DNA from: Oscillospiraceae bacterium
GTDB taxonomy: Bacteria > Bacillota > Clostridia > Oscillospirales > Oscillospiraceae
Assembly: GCA_902795195.1 (NCBI GenBank)
Contig: CADBKF010000004.1
Location: 1-59,479 of the forward strand
Direction: 5' to 3'
Length of the DNA stretch: 59,479 nt
Part shown: positions 34,846 through 41,892 of the stretch, piece after piece
How positions within the stretch are numbered: position 1 is the first letter of the stretch
Layout: each line of letters begins with the position of its first letter
The notes under the pieces: generated by a model
Database searches by the model: none
Told to the model about the DNA's origin: nothing
What the model saw: only the letters and a program-made list of their open reading frames with translations
Program-made: the position numbers and the translations under genes

Positions 34846-35679
34846 TTATAAACCGAGCATTTCTTTCAGTTCGTCGTGTTCGTTCCGGAGAATCTGACGC
34901 CGACGGTCAGCACCTTTGACCTCAATCGGAACGCACATCTCGAACAGTCGGCTGAAGATCCGCTGGCGCCGCAGCTGCCCGGGGTTCTTCAATTCCTCGG
35001 CTGTCAGATTCGTGGTCACAATCAAAGGCAGTCCTTGGCGGTAACGGGCGTCGATGATTGAGTAGATTTGCTCGCCCATGTAGTCGGTGTCCCGCTCCGC
35101 TGCTAAATCATCAATGACCAACAGCTGGAACTGGCGCAGCCGGTCGATGTAATCCTGGCGTCCCTCAAAACTGTCCTGAAGCGTATTCGTCAGGCGAATG
35201 AAGTTCGTAACCAAGCATGGCCTGCCCTGCTCAATCAAGGCGTTTGCAATACCGGCGGAGAGGAAGCTTTTCCCCGTCCCGACTGGGCCGTAAAGCAGGA
35301 GTCCTCTCCCGCGCTTCAAAAAGTCAGGGAAACGGTCCACATATCGCCTGCAAGCACTCGACAGCTTCTTGTCCCGCCAATCGTCGCACTCGAAGGTACA
35401 GCGTGCAGTCTCGATGTCTGGGAACCCCAAACTGCGTAGTTGGCTGATTCGATTGAGTCGATCCTGAGAGCGCTGTTTTTCCTGTTCACGTTCATACGCC
35501 TCAGACTGGCATTGACACAGGCATGAAACAATCAGACCGCCAAATTGCAGCCGAGTTTGTTTTGGCGTCCCACATTTCCCGCAGAATATCAACCCATCCT
35601 GTATGTAATCTTCCGGAACTGCAGGAGACGCGCTCTTGGCACGTTCCGCGAGACTCTCAATAAAGTTCATGCAATCCAT
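34846..35679 (-). CDS. DnaC/IstB-like helicase loader ATPase
   Basis: 277 residues from ATG at 35679. The N-terminus has a Cys cluster (C33-x2-C36 and C53-x-C55-x-C57) that may bind zinc. AAA+ core: Walker A GPVGTGKS (131-138), Walker B LLVIDDLAAE (~193-202), sensor TTNLTAEEL, and an arginine finger-type RIFSRLFEM. Loads the replicative helicase, as in phage and satellite replication modules. It follows the DUF6291 protein gene. Confidence 0.9.
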   Translation of the reverse strand: MDCMNFIESLAERAKSASPAVPEDYIQDGLIFCGKCGTPKQTRLQFGGLIVSCLCQCQSEAYEREQEKQRSQDRLNRISQLRSLGFPDIETARCTFECDDWRDKKLSSACRRYVDRFPDFLKRGRGLLLYGPVGTGKSFLSAGIANALIEQGRPCLVTNFIRLTNTLQDSFEGRQDYIDRLRQFQLLVIDDLAAERDTDYMGEQIYSIIDARYRQGLPLIVTTNLTAEELKNPGQLRRQRIFSRLFEMCVPIEVKGADRRRQILRNEHDELKEMLGL

Positions 35680-35687
35680 ATGTCCAC

Positions 35688-36356
35688 CTACAAAATGCCA
35701 TCCAGTGTGTGGTCCTCGACGTCTGACAACGCGATCCCGTTCGGGCCTACCCGTGGCTTCTGAGCAATACCGTTTCGTTCCCAAGTGCGGACGGCCGCTT
35801 TCCAGTCCTTCATCGGGTTTTTCCCTACACGCCAGCCATTTGAGACATAGAAGTCAAACCAGCGCTGCGGGTCCACCCTGTTGCCCCGTTCGCGGCAGTA
35901 CTCCCTGACTTCATCAAGCGTCGGAGGTTGAAACCGTTTGCGCACAGGCGGCTTGTCCGCCATATCGTTCTCTTTTTCAAGGACGGGTACGGGAGCGGGT
36001 ACGGGAACGGGAACGGGTACGGGTACGGCTTGATTTGCTTGATTTGCTTGATTTGCTTGGCTTTGCTTAGCATTGCTTGCATTTGCTTGGCTTGCAGCAC
36101 GTGCGAGACCGCCTTTTCGTCCGGCGTCAGACCTAACCTTTCGTTTTGTTTCCCATTTTTCTGCATCTCGGTCAAGAGAAGCACGCACAAAAGCGAATGC
36201 CATTTGAAGCGCACCGGAAAAAGTAGGGACAATTCCTTTTTCTGAGTAGTCCAAAATTGCTAAGAACAGTTTTCCCCGTTCAGCATCTGACAGCAGTTCC
36301 AATGGTTCCCGTATGTCATGGTATAGAACGAATGAGGTTTTTCCATCATTGTTCAT
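35688..36356 (-). CDS. DUF6291-type replication-associated protein with repetitive linker
   Basis: 222 residues from ATG at 36356. N-terminal DUF6291-like domain (SFVLYHDIREPLELLSDAER, LAILDYSEKGIVPTFSGALQ) as found before DnaC in phage-like replication modules; then a repetitive linker of QAN triplets and a PV-dipeptide tract (~residues 110-140); then a DnaD-tail-like segment (PPTLDEVREYCRERGNRVDP, FYVSNGWRVGKNPMKDWKAA). It probably binds the origin or links initiator and loader. Repeats are in frame. Confidence 0.75.
   Translation of the reverse strand: MNNDGKTSFVLYHDIREPLELLSDAERGKLFLAILDYSEKGIVPTFSGALQMAFAFVRASLDRDAEKWETKRKVRSDAGRKGGLARAASQANASNAKQSQANQANQANQAVPVPVPVPVPAPVPVLEKENDMADKPPVRKRFQPPTLDEVREYCRERGNRVDPQRWFDFYVSNGWRVGKNPMKDWKAAVRTWERNGIAQKPRVGPNGIALSDVEDHTLDGIL
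35970..36080. repeat. In-frame tandem repeats in the replication gene
   Basis: A 6-bp series (ACGGGA/ACGGGT, about 35983-36030) encoding Pro-Val pairs and three 9-bp TTTGCTTGA-type units (about 36033-36060) encoding Gln-Ala-Asn. Unit lengths are multiples of three, so changes in number alter linker length only. Confidence 0.8.
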
Positions 36357-36361
36357 GCTGA

Positions 36362-36601
36362 TCACCGCCACTCTCCTACTCGCAAAACCGGAGCGGGCTG
36401 CGGGGGTTGGATGTCCCCAACCCCATCCATACAGGACAGGAACTCGACAAGCCGCGGGTAGAAGATCAAAAACTTTGACCCAACTTTTCGCACAGGTATC
36501 GCGCCAGACTTTACCCACCCGCGCAGCGCATATTCCGAGATCGGCAGCCCCTCAGAGCGGGCCCGAGTCACAGCTTCACGAACAGTCAAAACGTTGGTCA
36601 T
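36362..36601 (-). CDS. AlpA/excisionase-like HTH protein
   Basis: 79 residues: an HTH_17-type winged helix with LTVREAVTRARSEGLPISEY and LRGWVKSGAIPVRKVGSKFL, then a Pro-rich tail. The shape fits AlpA/Xis proteins that guide excision and, in PICIs, activate the element. It overlaps the upstream Cro-like gene by 4 bp. Confidence 0.75.
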   Translation of the reverse strand: MTNVLTVREAVTRARSEGLPISEYALRGWVKSGAIPVRKVGSKFLIFYPRLVEFLSCMDGVGDIQPPQPAPVLRVGEWR

Positions 36602-36786
36602 AACGGTGCCTCCTTTCCTTGAGCGATCTCTTCAATAACGGTGAAAATCCTGCTGCTCTCGGTGTCAGGCAATTCCTTACGCAGTTTGCGGCAGAATGTC
36701 CCCTCAGAGACACCAAGCTTATCTGCGATCTGCCAAAGATATATTCCACGCTCCTTTGCATATACCTTGATTAGCTCGTTTGCCAC
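36598..36786 (-). CDS. Cro-like small HTH protein
   Basis: 62 residues, GTG start at 36786 (AGGAGG 8 nt before; the GTG at 36795 is too close to it). One HTH: VYAKERGIYLWQIADKLGVS then GTFCRKLRKELP. Read divergently from the CI-like repressor, so a lysogeny/excision switch partner is likely. Confidence 0.75.
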   Translation of the reverse strand: MANELIKVYAKERGIYLWQIADKLGVSEGTFCRKLRKELPDTESSRIFTVIEEIAQGKEAPL

Positions 36787-36795
36787 GATAATCAC

Positions 36796-36941
36796 CTCCT
36801 TCCATTGACAAAGCTAAAAAAACGTGCTATATTGATGCTGCGATTGTTACCGTCGTCGTCATCATATCATATTATCGCAGCAATGTCAACTATCGAAGCG
36901 TAAAAAATTATTTAGTAACTATCAGAGCATAAGGAGGTATT
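36796..36941. promoter_or_regulatory. Divergent control region of the satellite
   Basis: An AT-rich 146-bp gap between the Cro-like and CI-like genes. It holds the inverted repeat TGCTGCGAT ... ATCGCAGCA (36835-36843 and 36873-36881) and a 15-bp direct repeat with three mismatches, AACTATCGAAGCGTA (36888-36902) and AACTATCAGAGCATA (36917-36931). These are candidate operators for the two divergent regulators. Confidence 0.65.
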
Positions 36942-37622
36942 ATGGCTAAGGAGGAAGTGTCTTTTCGTTTTCAATTCAAAAACAGACTACGGCATATTCG
37001 CGAAAGTCTTGGTATGACACAGGAAGAATTTGCTAAGTTTCTTGGCCTATCTAGGCCAACAATAGGGTTCTACGAACGGGCTGACAAAGAAAATGGCCGT
37101 ATACCTGATGCTGAGGTATTAAAAAGAATTTGTGAGAAATGCGAAGTTTCTGCTGATTATCTTCTCGGAATAACAGACGAAAATGCAATCAGCGGTTTGA
37201 GCAGCTATACAGGATTATCACAAACATCGATAGAGTATTTACATAATCTCACTGTTTCAAAGTGGGGTGAAAGAAGCGCTATTCTTGACCATCTTCTTAT
37301 GCTCAGAGATTTCGATACACTGTTAGCCTATATGGAGCAATATATTGCCTTAAAAGCGACAAAAACCAATGCTAAGTATATCGAAACTGCTGAGTTTAAA
37401 TTATTCAAAGATATCCTAGAAAAACACGGGTATATTGTTGCCTCTGCCAGTTACGAAGCAAAGGAGACTTTTGAGCAAAGGATTGAACCGACGATAAAGA
37501 GCATGTTGGATCTTTTGGCTGATCTTATGGACGGTGCTGATATTAGCTCCAATCACTATCATGACAACAAGAGACATGCATTTCTTTTATGTGATTATCA
37601 TGGCGACGATAAAGAAGATTGA
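36942..37622 (+). CDS. CI-like XRE repressor of the satellite
   Basis: 226 residues; AAGGAGG before the ATG. HTH_3 domain at 11-78: LRHIRESLGMTQEEFAKFLG then SRPTIGFYERADKEN and SADYLLGITDEN. The C-terminal half is helical with no peptidase motif (no Ser/Lys LexA-type site seen), so induction would need a partner protein rather than RecA cleavage, as with Stl of SaPIs. Base composition is clearly more AT-rich than its neighbours. Its 3' end overlaps the integrase start by 23 bp. Confidence 0.88.
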   Translation: MAKEEVSFRFQFKNRLRHIRESLGMTQEEFAKFLGLSRPTIGFYERADKENGRIPDAEVLKRICEKCEVSADYLLGITDENAISGLSSYTGLSQTSIEYLHNLTVSKWGERSAILDHLLMLRDFDTLLAYMEQYIALKATKTNAKYIETAEFKLFKDILEKHGYIVASASYEAKETFEQRIEPTIKSMLDLLADLMDGADISSNHYHDNKRHAFLLCDYHGDDKED

Positions 37623-38997
37623 CGGGAAAACCGGGGTTTCCTTCAAGATTACGGTCACGCATGGCACCGATCACACCGGCAAGCAGGTGCGGCATTATCG
37701 GACGTGGAAGCCCGCTCCGGGGATGACCGAGCGGCAGATGGAGAAGGCCGTGCAGAAGGCTGCACTGGACTTTGAGCGGGAGATCGAGCAGGGCTATGTG
37801 GTCGACAACCGGCAGACGGTGTCTGAATACTGCCGCTATGTGATCGAGACGAAGGAGCGGGCCGGAGCCAAGCATCGGACGATCCATCACTACAAATCCC
37901 TGCTGGCGCGGATCGATCCGGCTATCGGCCATATCAAGCTCGCCGATCTGCGGCCCGCTCACCTGAATGCGTTCTACACTGCTCTCGGCAAGCCTGGCGT
38001 GCGCAGCAGTGGCCATACTGCAGTCGCCAGGGTCGACCTTTGCCAGCTCCTAAAGGATCTCCAGCTCACAAGGGACGCCCTGGCAAAGCAGGCCAACGTT
38101 TCACCTACGACGGTCACCACGGCCTGCCGGGGTGAGAAGATTCGTCGGGATAAGGCCGAGCAGATCGCTGCAGTGCTAGAGAGAAAGCCCGGTGATCTGT
38201 TCACCGTGGAGAAAGACGAAACCGCCCTGACGCCAAAGACGATCCTGGAATACCACCGCTTCCTCCACACGGTGCTGAGCCAGGCCGAAAAGGAAATGAT
38301 CGTCCCATACAATGCCGCCAGCAAGGCCACGCCGCCGAAGCTCCCGGCCAGAGAGCCGAACTATTTCCAGCCGGAGCAGATCGTGGCCATCCTGGACGCT
38401 TTGGAAGCCGAGCCGATCAAGTGGCGCACCATCGTCCATCTGCTGATCGTCACAGGCTGCCGCCGCGGGGAGATCATGGGGCTCAAATGGGAGAAAGTTG
38501 ATCCGGACCGGCAGCAGCTGCGCATTGACAGCACGCTGCTCTACAGCCCGGATCGCGGCGTCTTCGAGAATGCTACCAAGACCGGCGACACCCGGCAGAT
38601 CGCACTCCCTTCGGAGACGGTAACGCTGCTGCGGGAATACCACAGGTGGTATCTGGAACTGAAGCTGCTGAACGGCGACCGGTGGAACGAGACCGGCTAT
38701 CTGTTCGTCCGGGACGACGGCCACCCGATGAACCCTGACAGCATCGGCGCATGGCTCACAGGCTTCTCCAAGCGTCATGGGCTGCCGCACATCAATCCCC
38801 ACGCATTCCGGCATACCGTGGCGTCGGTGCTGATCCATAGCGGGACGGACATCGTCTCGGTCTCCAAGCGCCTTGGTCACGCCCGAACCTCGACGACCAC
38901 CGACCTCTATGCTCATGTGATCCAGCAGGCTGACGAACAGGCCACTGAAGCACTGGCCAACGCACTGCTGCGAAAACCGGCCAAAAAGCAGGCATAA
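37600..38997 (+). CDS. Tyrosine integrase with an inserted XRE-type HTH
   Basis: 465 residues from ATG at 37600 (MATIKKIDGKTGVSFKITVT). An N-terminal arm-binding domain is followed by the core-binding domain, which is interrupted at about 146-205 by a helix-turn-helix of XRE type (LKDLQLTRDALAKQANVSPT then TACRGEKIRRDKAEQIA). The catalytic domain has Arg in TGCRRGEIMGL (~288), HAFRHT (His401, Arg404), His427 in LGHAR and nucleophile Tyr437 in DLYAHV. It lies next to the intact tRNA-Arg, its target. Confidence 0.93.
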   Translation: MATIKKIDGKTGVSFKITVTHGTDHTGKQVRHYRTWKPAPGMTERQMEKAVQKAALDFEREIEQGYVVDNRQTVSEYCRYVIETKERAGAKHRTIHHYKSLLARIDPAIGHIKLADLRPAHLNAFYTALGKPGVRSSGHTAVARVDLCQLLKDLQLTRDALAKQANVSPTTVTTACRGEKIRRDKAEQIAAVLERKPGDLFTVEKDETALTPKTILEYHRFLHTVLSQAEKEMIVPYNAASKATPPKLPAREPNYFQPEQIVAILDALEAEPIKWRTIVHLLIVTGCRRGEIMGLKWEKVDPDRQQLRIDSTLLYSPDRGVFENATKTGDTRQIALPSETVTLLREYHRWYLELKLLNGDRWNETGYLFVRDDGHPMNPDSIGAWLTGFSKRHGLPHINPHAFRHTVASVLIHSGTDIVSVSKRLGHARTSTTTDLYAHVIQQADEQATEALANALLRKPAKKQA

Positions 38998-39001
38998 TAA
39001 G

Positions 39002-39038
39002 AGCAGGCATCGGATGAAAAAACCGATGCCTGCTTTTG
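39002..39038 (+). terminator. Terminator after the integrase gene
   Basis: 12-bp perfect stem (39002-39013 with 39023-39034), loop of 9, then TTTT. Five bases after the integrase stop. Confidence 0.85.
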
Positions 39039-39136
39039 CTCTGCTTATGGATGAAAAAAGGCCGAAAAAAATGGCGCCGTGCGCTTTTTGTGCGCCAAAC
39101 GCCAGAGAATCCAAAGCAAACCCACTCAAAAAGTAC

Positions 39137-39170
39137 AAAAAACAGCCGTTTTCCAAGGAAAAAGGCTGTT
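39137..39170 (-). terminator. Element-borne terminator of tRNA-Arg
   Basis: A 14-bp arm pair with one mismatch (39141-39154 with 39157-39170) and an A-run on the left give a minus-strand terminator right after the tRNA 3' end. It differs from the hairpin at attL, so the element seems to have replaced the tRNA's original terminator with its own. Confidence 0.7.
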
Positions 39171-39175
39171 TTTTG

Positions 39176-39221
39176 TGGTACGCCGGAAGGGACTCGAACC
39201 CCCGACCTACTGGTTCGTAGC
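39176..39221. mobile_element. attR: right 46-bp attachment repeat inside tRNA-Arg
   Basis: Identical to 27342-27387. Integration restores an intact tRNA because the element brings its own copy of the 3' half. The integrase gene ends 178 bp away. Confidence 0.92.
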
Positions 39222-39252
39222 CAGTCACTCTATCCAACTGAGCTACCGGCGC
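39176..39252 (-). tRNA. tRNA-Arg (anticodon ACG)
   Basis: 77 nt including encoded CCA. Acceptor GCGCCGG pairs with CCGGCGT (G1-U72 wobble), D-arm GCTC...GAGT, anticodon stem ACTGG/CCAGT with loop CTACGAA (anticodon ACG), T-loop TTCGAGT. It is the integration target: the 46 nt from the CCA to the anticodon loop are repeated at 27342-27387. A TTGCTT/TACTAT promoter may lie about 40 bp upstream. Confidence 0.95.
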
Positions 39253-39347
39253 ATACTGCGCTTCAAGCGCCCTAATATAGTAGCACATGTTGTTGGAAAA
39301 AGCAAGTGTTTTTTTCAGATTCCCGAAAAAATTTTTTCTGTTTTTTC

Positions 39348-40721
39348 TCAGCTCCACAGATCCGTGTCCGGTTCCGCCGGCTGCGTCTGCATCGCGCGGT
39401 AGAGGAAGGTCACGACCTGGCCGCGGGTGCAGGTCTTGTCCGGTCCGAAGGTGGTCGCCGAGGTGCCCTTGGTGATGCCCTGCCGCACCGCCCAGCACAT
39501 CGCTACATAATAGAACGCCTGCGGGTTGACATCGGTGAAGTCGGTCTGCCCGAGCTCCTCAAACGGCGGCCGCATCGCTCGGTACAGGAAGGTCACGACC
39601 TGGCCGCGGGTGCAGCTCTTCTGCGGACTGAACTGGGTCCTGGAGGTGCCTGTGGTAATTTCCATCTCTGCGGCCCAGCGCACTGCCTTGTAGTAGTAAT
39701 CCGTCGGCTTGACGTCCTTGAACGGGTTGTTGAATGAGGCCGGCTCGGGGCGACCCATGGCCCGCCAGAGGAAGGTCACCACCTGACCGCGGGTGCAGCC
39801 CTCGTTGGGGCTGAAGCGGGTCTGGCTGGTGCCGTTGGTGATCTGCGGGTTGTGGTAGCAGGCCCAGAGCACCGCGTCGTAATCGAAATCGCCTTCCTTG
39901 ACATCGGTGAACGGATTCACGCTGCCGCCGGGGAAGATGAAGGTGAGCGCGCTGTAGCAGCAGGCATGCTCGTCAAACGCCGGTTGGCACTCCGCCTTCG
40001 TCAGCCGGAGGGTCACTGCGCCGGTCAGCTTGGTTTCGGGCAGCGCCGCGGCGATGGTCTCCCAGTTGTCGTTGATCCCCGTCTCCACGTCGTAGACGCC
40101 GTCGAGATCCAGATCGAATTTCCAGCCCTGATCCGGCAGCTGCTCGGCGCCCAGCTTGCCGTTGTCAAAGAGCATGCTCAGCGCATAGTTGAACGCATTC
40201 GCCTGCTTGGAGGTCTCGACCTTCAGCGTGCAGGGGCCCTCGCGCAGGTCCACCGTGAACATGCCGAGATCCTCGTCGTCGGCAAAGTGGAAGATCATGG
40301 AACTGCAGTAATATGCGCCGCTTTGCTTCCATTCTGAGATCCACGCTGCGGGGAACGCGATGGCATAGTCGCCGGAGAGATTGCGGGTCCTGAGCGGCAC
40401 GACGTACTCGATCGTGTAGGAATTGTTGTACAAGGTACTGGCGATCTCAACATCGTACGAGCCGTTCTTGTCCAGGTCGTATTTCTTTCCGTTTTCCCGG
40501 ATGATCCCCTCGGAAACCATTCTGCTCCATGCGTCGCGGATCGACGCTTCTGTGTACTCTTCCACCAGCTCGGCCCCTGTGCCGTCGCGCATATCGTAAT
40601 GACATGCGCCAAGATCCTGCGGCAGATTGTACGCCTTTGCGGAGGTCTCTGCCGACACGGGCCCCGGCAGCGCGGCAAGCAACAGTGCCAGGCAAAGCAG
40701 CAGCGTAATTATTCGTTTCAT
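39348..40721 (-). CDS. Exported protein with three SLH domains
   Basis: 457 residues from ATG at 40721 (AGAGGTG upstream). Signal peptide 1-24 (MKRIITLLLCLALLLAALPG...SAE). Residues ~30-270 are an unrecognised domain with two calcium-loop-like DLDxDGxYDVE segments (DLDKNGSYDVE and DLDLDGVYDVE). Three SLH modules follow (from about 280, 335 and 395), each with a TDV/KDV start, GTS..TFSP and CTRGQVVTFLYRAM ending. SLH domains hold proteins to cell-wall polysaccharide. Probable surface protein; ligand unknown. Confidence 0.92.
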   Translation of the reverse strand: MKRIITLLLCLALLLAALPGPVSAETSAKAYNLPQDLGACHYDMRDGTGAELVEEYTEASIRDAWSRMVSEGIIRENGKKYDLDKNGSYDVEIASTLYNNSYTIEYVVPLRTRNLSGDYAIAFPAAWISEWKQSGAYYCSSMIFHFADDEDLGMFTVDLREGPCTLKVETSKQANAFNYALSMLFDNGKLGAEQLPDQGWKFDLDLDGVYDVETGINDNWETIAAALPETKLTGAVTLRLTKAECQPAFDEHACCYSALTFIFPGGSVNPFTDVKEGDFDYDAVLWACYHNPQITNGTSQTRFSPNEGCTRGQVVTFLWRAMGRPEPASFNNPFKDVKPTDYYYKAVRWAAEMEITTGTSRTQFSPQKSCTRGQVVTFLYRAMRPPFEELGQTDFTDVNPQAFYYVAMCWAVRQGITKGTSATTFGPDKTCTRGQVVTFLYRAMQTQPAEPDTDLWS

Positions 40722-40755
40722 TTTTTGAACACCTCTGGTAAACTGAAGATAAATT

Positions 40756-40768
40756 TGCACAATGTGCA
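40756..40768. promoter_or_regulatory. TGCACAATGTGCA palindrome upstream of the SLH gene
   Basis: A 13-bp perfect palindrome (odd centre) 35 bp before the SLH start, in the probable promoter region. Possible operator; no regulator assigned. Confidence 0.4.
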
Positions 40769-40832
40769 TTCATATATGTATGACTCGGCAAAACGCAAAT
40801 CGGTTTCGCCCTTTCGCAAAAAATTTGAAAAA

Positions 40833-41561
40833 TCATGCTTTGTTTCTGCCGAAGTGCAGCTCCTTCATGCCCTCGACCTCGTCGCAGATGGGCTTGAGGC
40901 TGCACGAGCCGCAGTCGGTGGGCATGCCCTTGAGGATCTGGGAGAGCGAAAGTGTGATGTTTCGCACATCCTTGGCGCATTTCCTGGCGCCGGCGTAGTC
41001 TGCATCCGGGGCGGTGACGAAGATTACCTTGGCCGCCAGGACGTTGGGGTCCCGGCGGTACTGCCGGATGAAGGACGCGCCCACCCGCGCAAAGCTGATG
41101 CCGCTCTGCAGGGCGGCCTTGCTCACGCGGACCTGCTCGCGGTCGTTGTCGGAGCTGGTGCGCAGCATGTAGCCCTTGGGGAAGACCTTGTATTTCACAA
41201 AATCCAGGGCCTGCACGGCGCGGAAGGCCTGCTCGGTGTCGTCCTCGTCGTCGCTCTCGATGTCGCCCACCCGCAGGATGCTGATGCGCAGATAGTCGTG
41301 GTCGCCGCGCAGCTGCTGCAGGTCGGGGCCGTAGACCACGATCTCGTCCCGCTCCACCAGCTTCGGGCTTGAGGTGACGCAGGTGAAGTTGACCGCCTGT
41401 GTTCCGCTGCCGCCCAGCTCAAAGGCCGCGTCCCGCAGCATGACCAGCTCAAAGGCGCCGGCATCCGGCCAGGCCTGCGCCGGATCGTAAGCATAGTGCT
41501 TCGGCGCTGTCTGTCCCAACAGCTCCGGAATTCCTTCAATGATCGAGTTATATAATACCAT
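40833..41561 (-). CDS. Conserved Cys-cluster protein of the dehydratase operon
   Basis: 242 residues from ATG at 41561 (GAGGTG at -7); the upstream extension of the frame is antisense repeat. No firm family. Visible: an N-terminal LYNSIIEGIPELLGQTAPKH, a central VVYGPDLQQLRGDHDYLRIS, and near the C-terminus a CGSCSLKPICDEVEG motif (Cys-x2-Cys-x5-Cys) that may bind a Fe-S cluster or metal. I suspect relation to CODH/acetyl-CoA synthase-type proteins given the CooC-like neighbour, but cannot show it. Last gene of the minus-strand metabolic cluster. Confidence 0.55.
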   Translation of the reverse strand: MVLYNSIIEGIPELLGQTAPKHYAYDPAQAWPDAGAFELVMLRDAAFELGGSGTQAVNFTCVTSSPKLVERDEIVVYGPDLQQLRGDHDYLRISILRVGDIESDDEDDTEQAFRAVQALDFVKYKVFPKGYMLRTSSDNDREQVRVSKAALQSGISFARVGASFIRQYRRDPNVLAAKVIFVTAPDADYAGARKCAKDVRNITLSLSQILKGMPTDCGSCSLKPICDEVEGMKELHFGRNKA

Positions 41562-41707
41562 GGGAAAACACCTCATCCGGGCCTGTTGCAAAATGCACGA
41601 CCTTGTCATTTCGAGGGAGCTTGCGACCGAGAAATCCGTACTTTTCACGTGAAAAAGTGTGAAATAGGAACGGATTTGCCCACCTTCCCCTGAAGGGGAC
41701 GGCTTTG
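41562..41707. repeat. Intergenic repeat fragment
   Basis: The stretch contains GTCATTTCGAGGGAGCTTGC...GAGAAATC (about 41608-41637), related to the GTCATTCTGAGC-type arms of the palindromic elements, then an ACTTTTCACGTGAAAAAGT palindrome (41638-41656) and a CCCCTGAAGGGG hairpin. No gene. Confidence 0.6.
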
Positions 41708-41875
41708 TCAGAATTTGATGTCCTGCTTCTTCCGGTCAAAGATCCGGTTGACCTGCACATAGGCCCAGCCCAGGAGCTTCTGATCGAGGTTGAAGAAGTA
41801 GACCACGAAGAGGATGCCGGTGGCCCAGCCCAGGATCTTGAGCAGGGTCAGCAAGAGTTTCAAAACGATACGCAT
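41708..41875 (-). CDS. Tiny membrane protein of the dehydratase cluster (copy 1)
   Basis: 55 residues from ATG at 41875 (AAAGGAG 6 nt upstream). One membrane helix (LLLTLLKILGWATGILFVVY) followed by FFNLDQKLLGWAYVQVNRIF and a basic tail. The FFNLDQKLL part matches FFDLDGKLL in the 65-residue protein at 48469-48666, which lies beside the other dehydratase pair, so the two are probably paralogues. Function unknown. Confidence 0.8.
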   Translation of the reverse strand: MRIVLKLLLTLLKILGWATGILFVVYFFNLDQKLLGWAYVQVNRIFDRKKQDIKF

Positions 41876-41892
41876 AGCGTTCTCCTTTCGCC

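Larger units (their letters stand above)
27388..39221. mobile_element. Integrated phage-satellite-like element in tRNA-Arg (about 11.8 kb)
   Basis: The unit between the 46-bp repeats is 11,834 bp. It holds an integrase beside the intact tRNA, a CI-like repressor, divergent Cro-like and AlpA-like genes, DUF6291 and DnaC-like replication genes, ArpU/sigma-like regulators, a terminase-small-subunit-like gene with a possible cos region, four small satellite-type orfs, and hicAB plus an XRE-Zeta-Fic operon at the far end. No large terminase, portal, capsid, tail, lysis, relaxase or conjugation gene is present. The layout matches phage-inducible chromosomal islands (PICIs) of Gram-positives; the assignment is inference. 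A cryptic prophage remnant is the main alternative. Confidence 0.8.

Noticed and set aside
27388..39221. Element as an integrative conjugative element
   Set aside because: No relaxase, coupling protein or type IV secretion gene is visible; the replication and terminase-like genes fit a phage satellite better.
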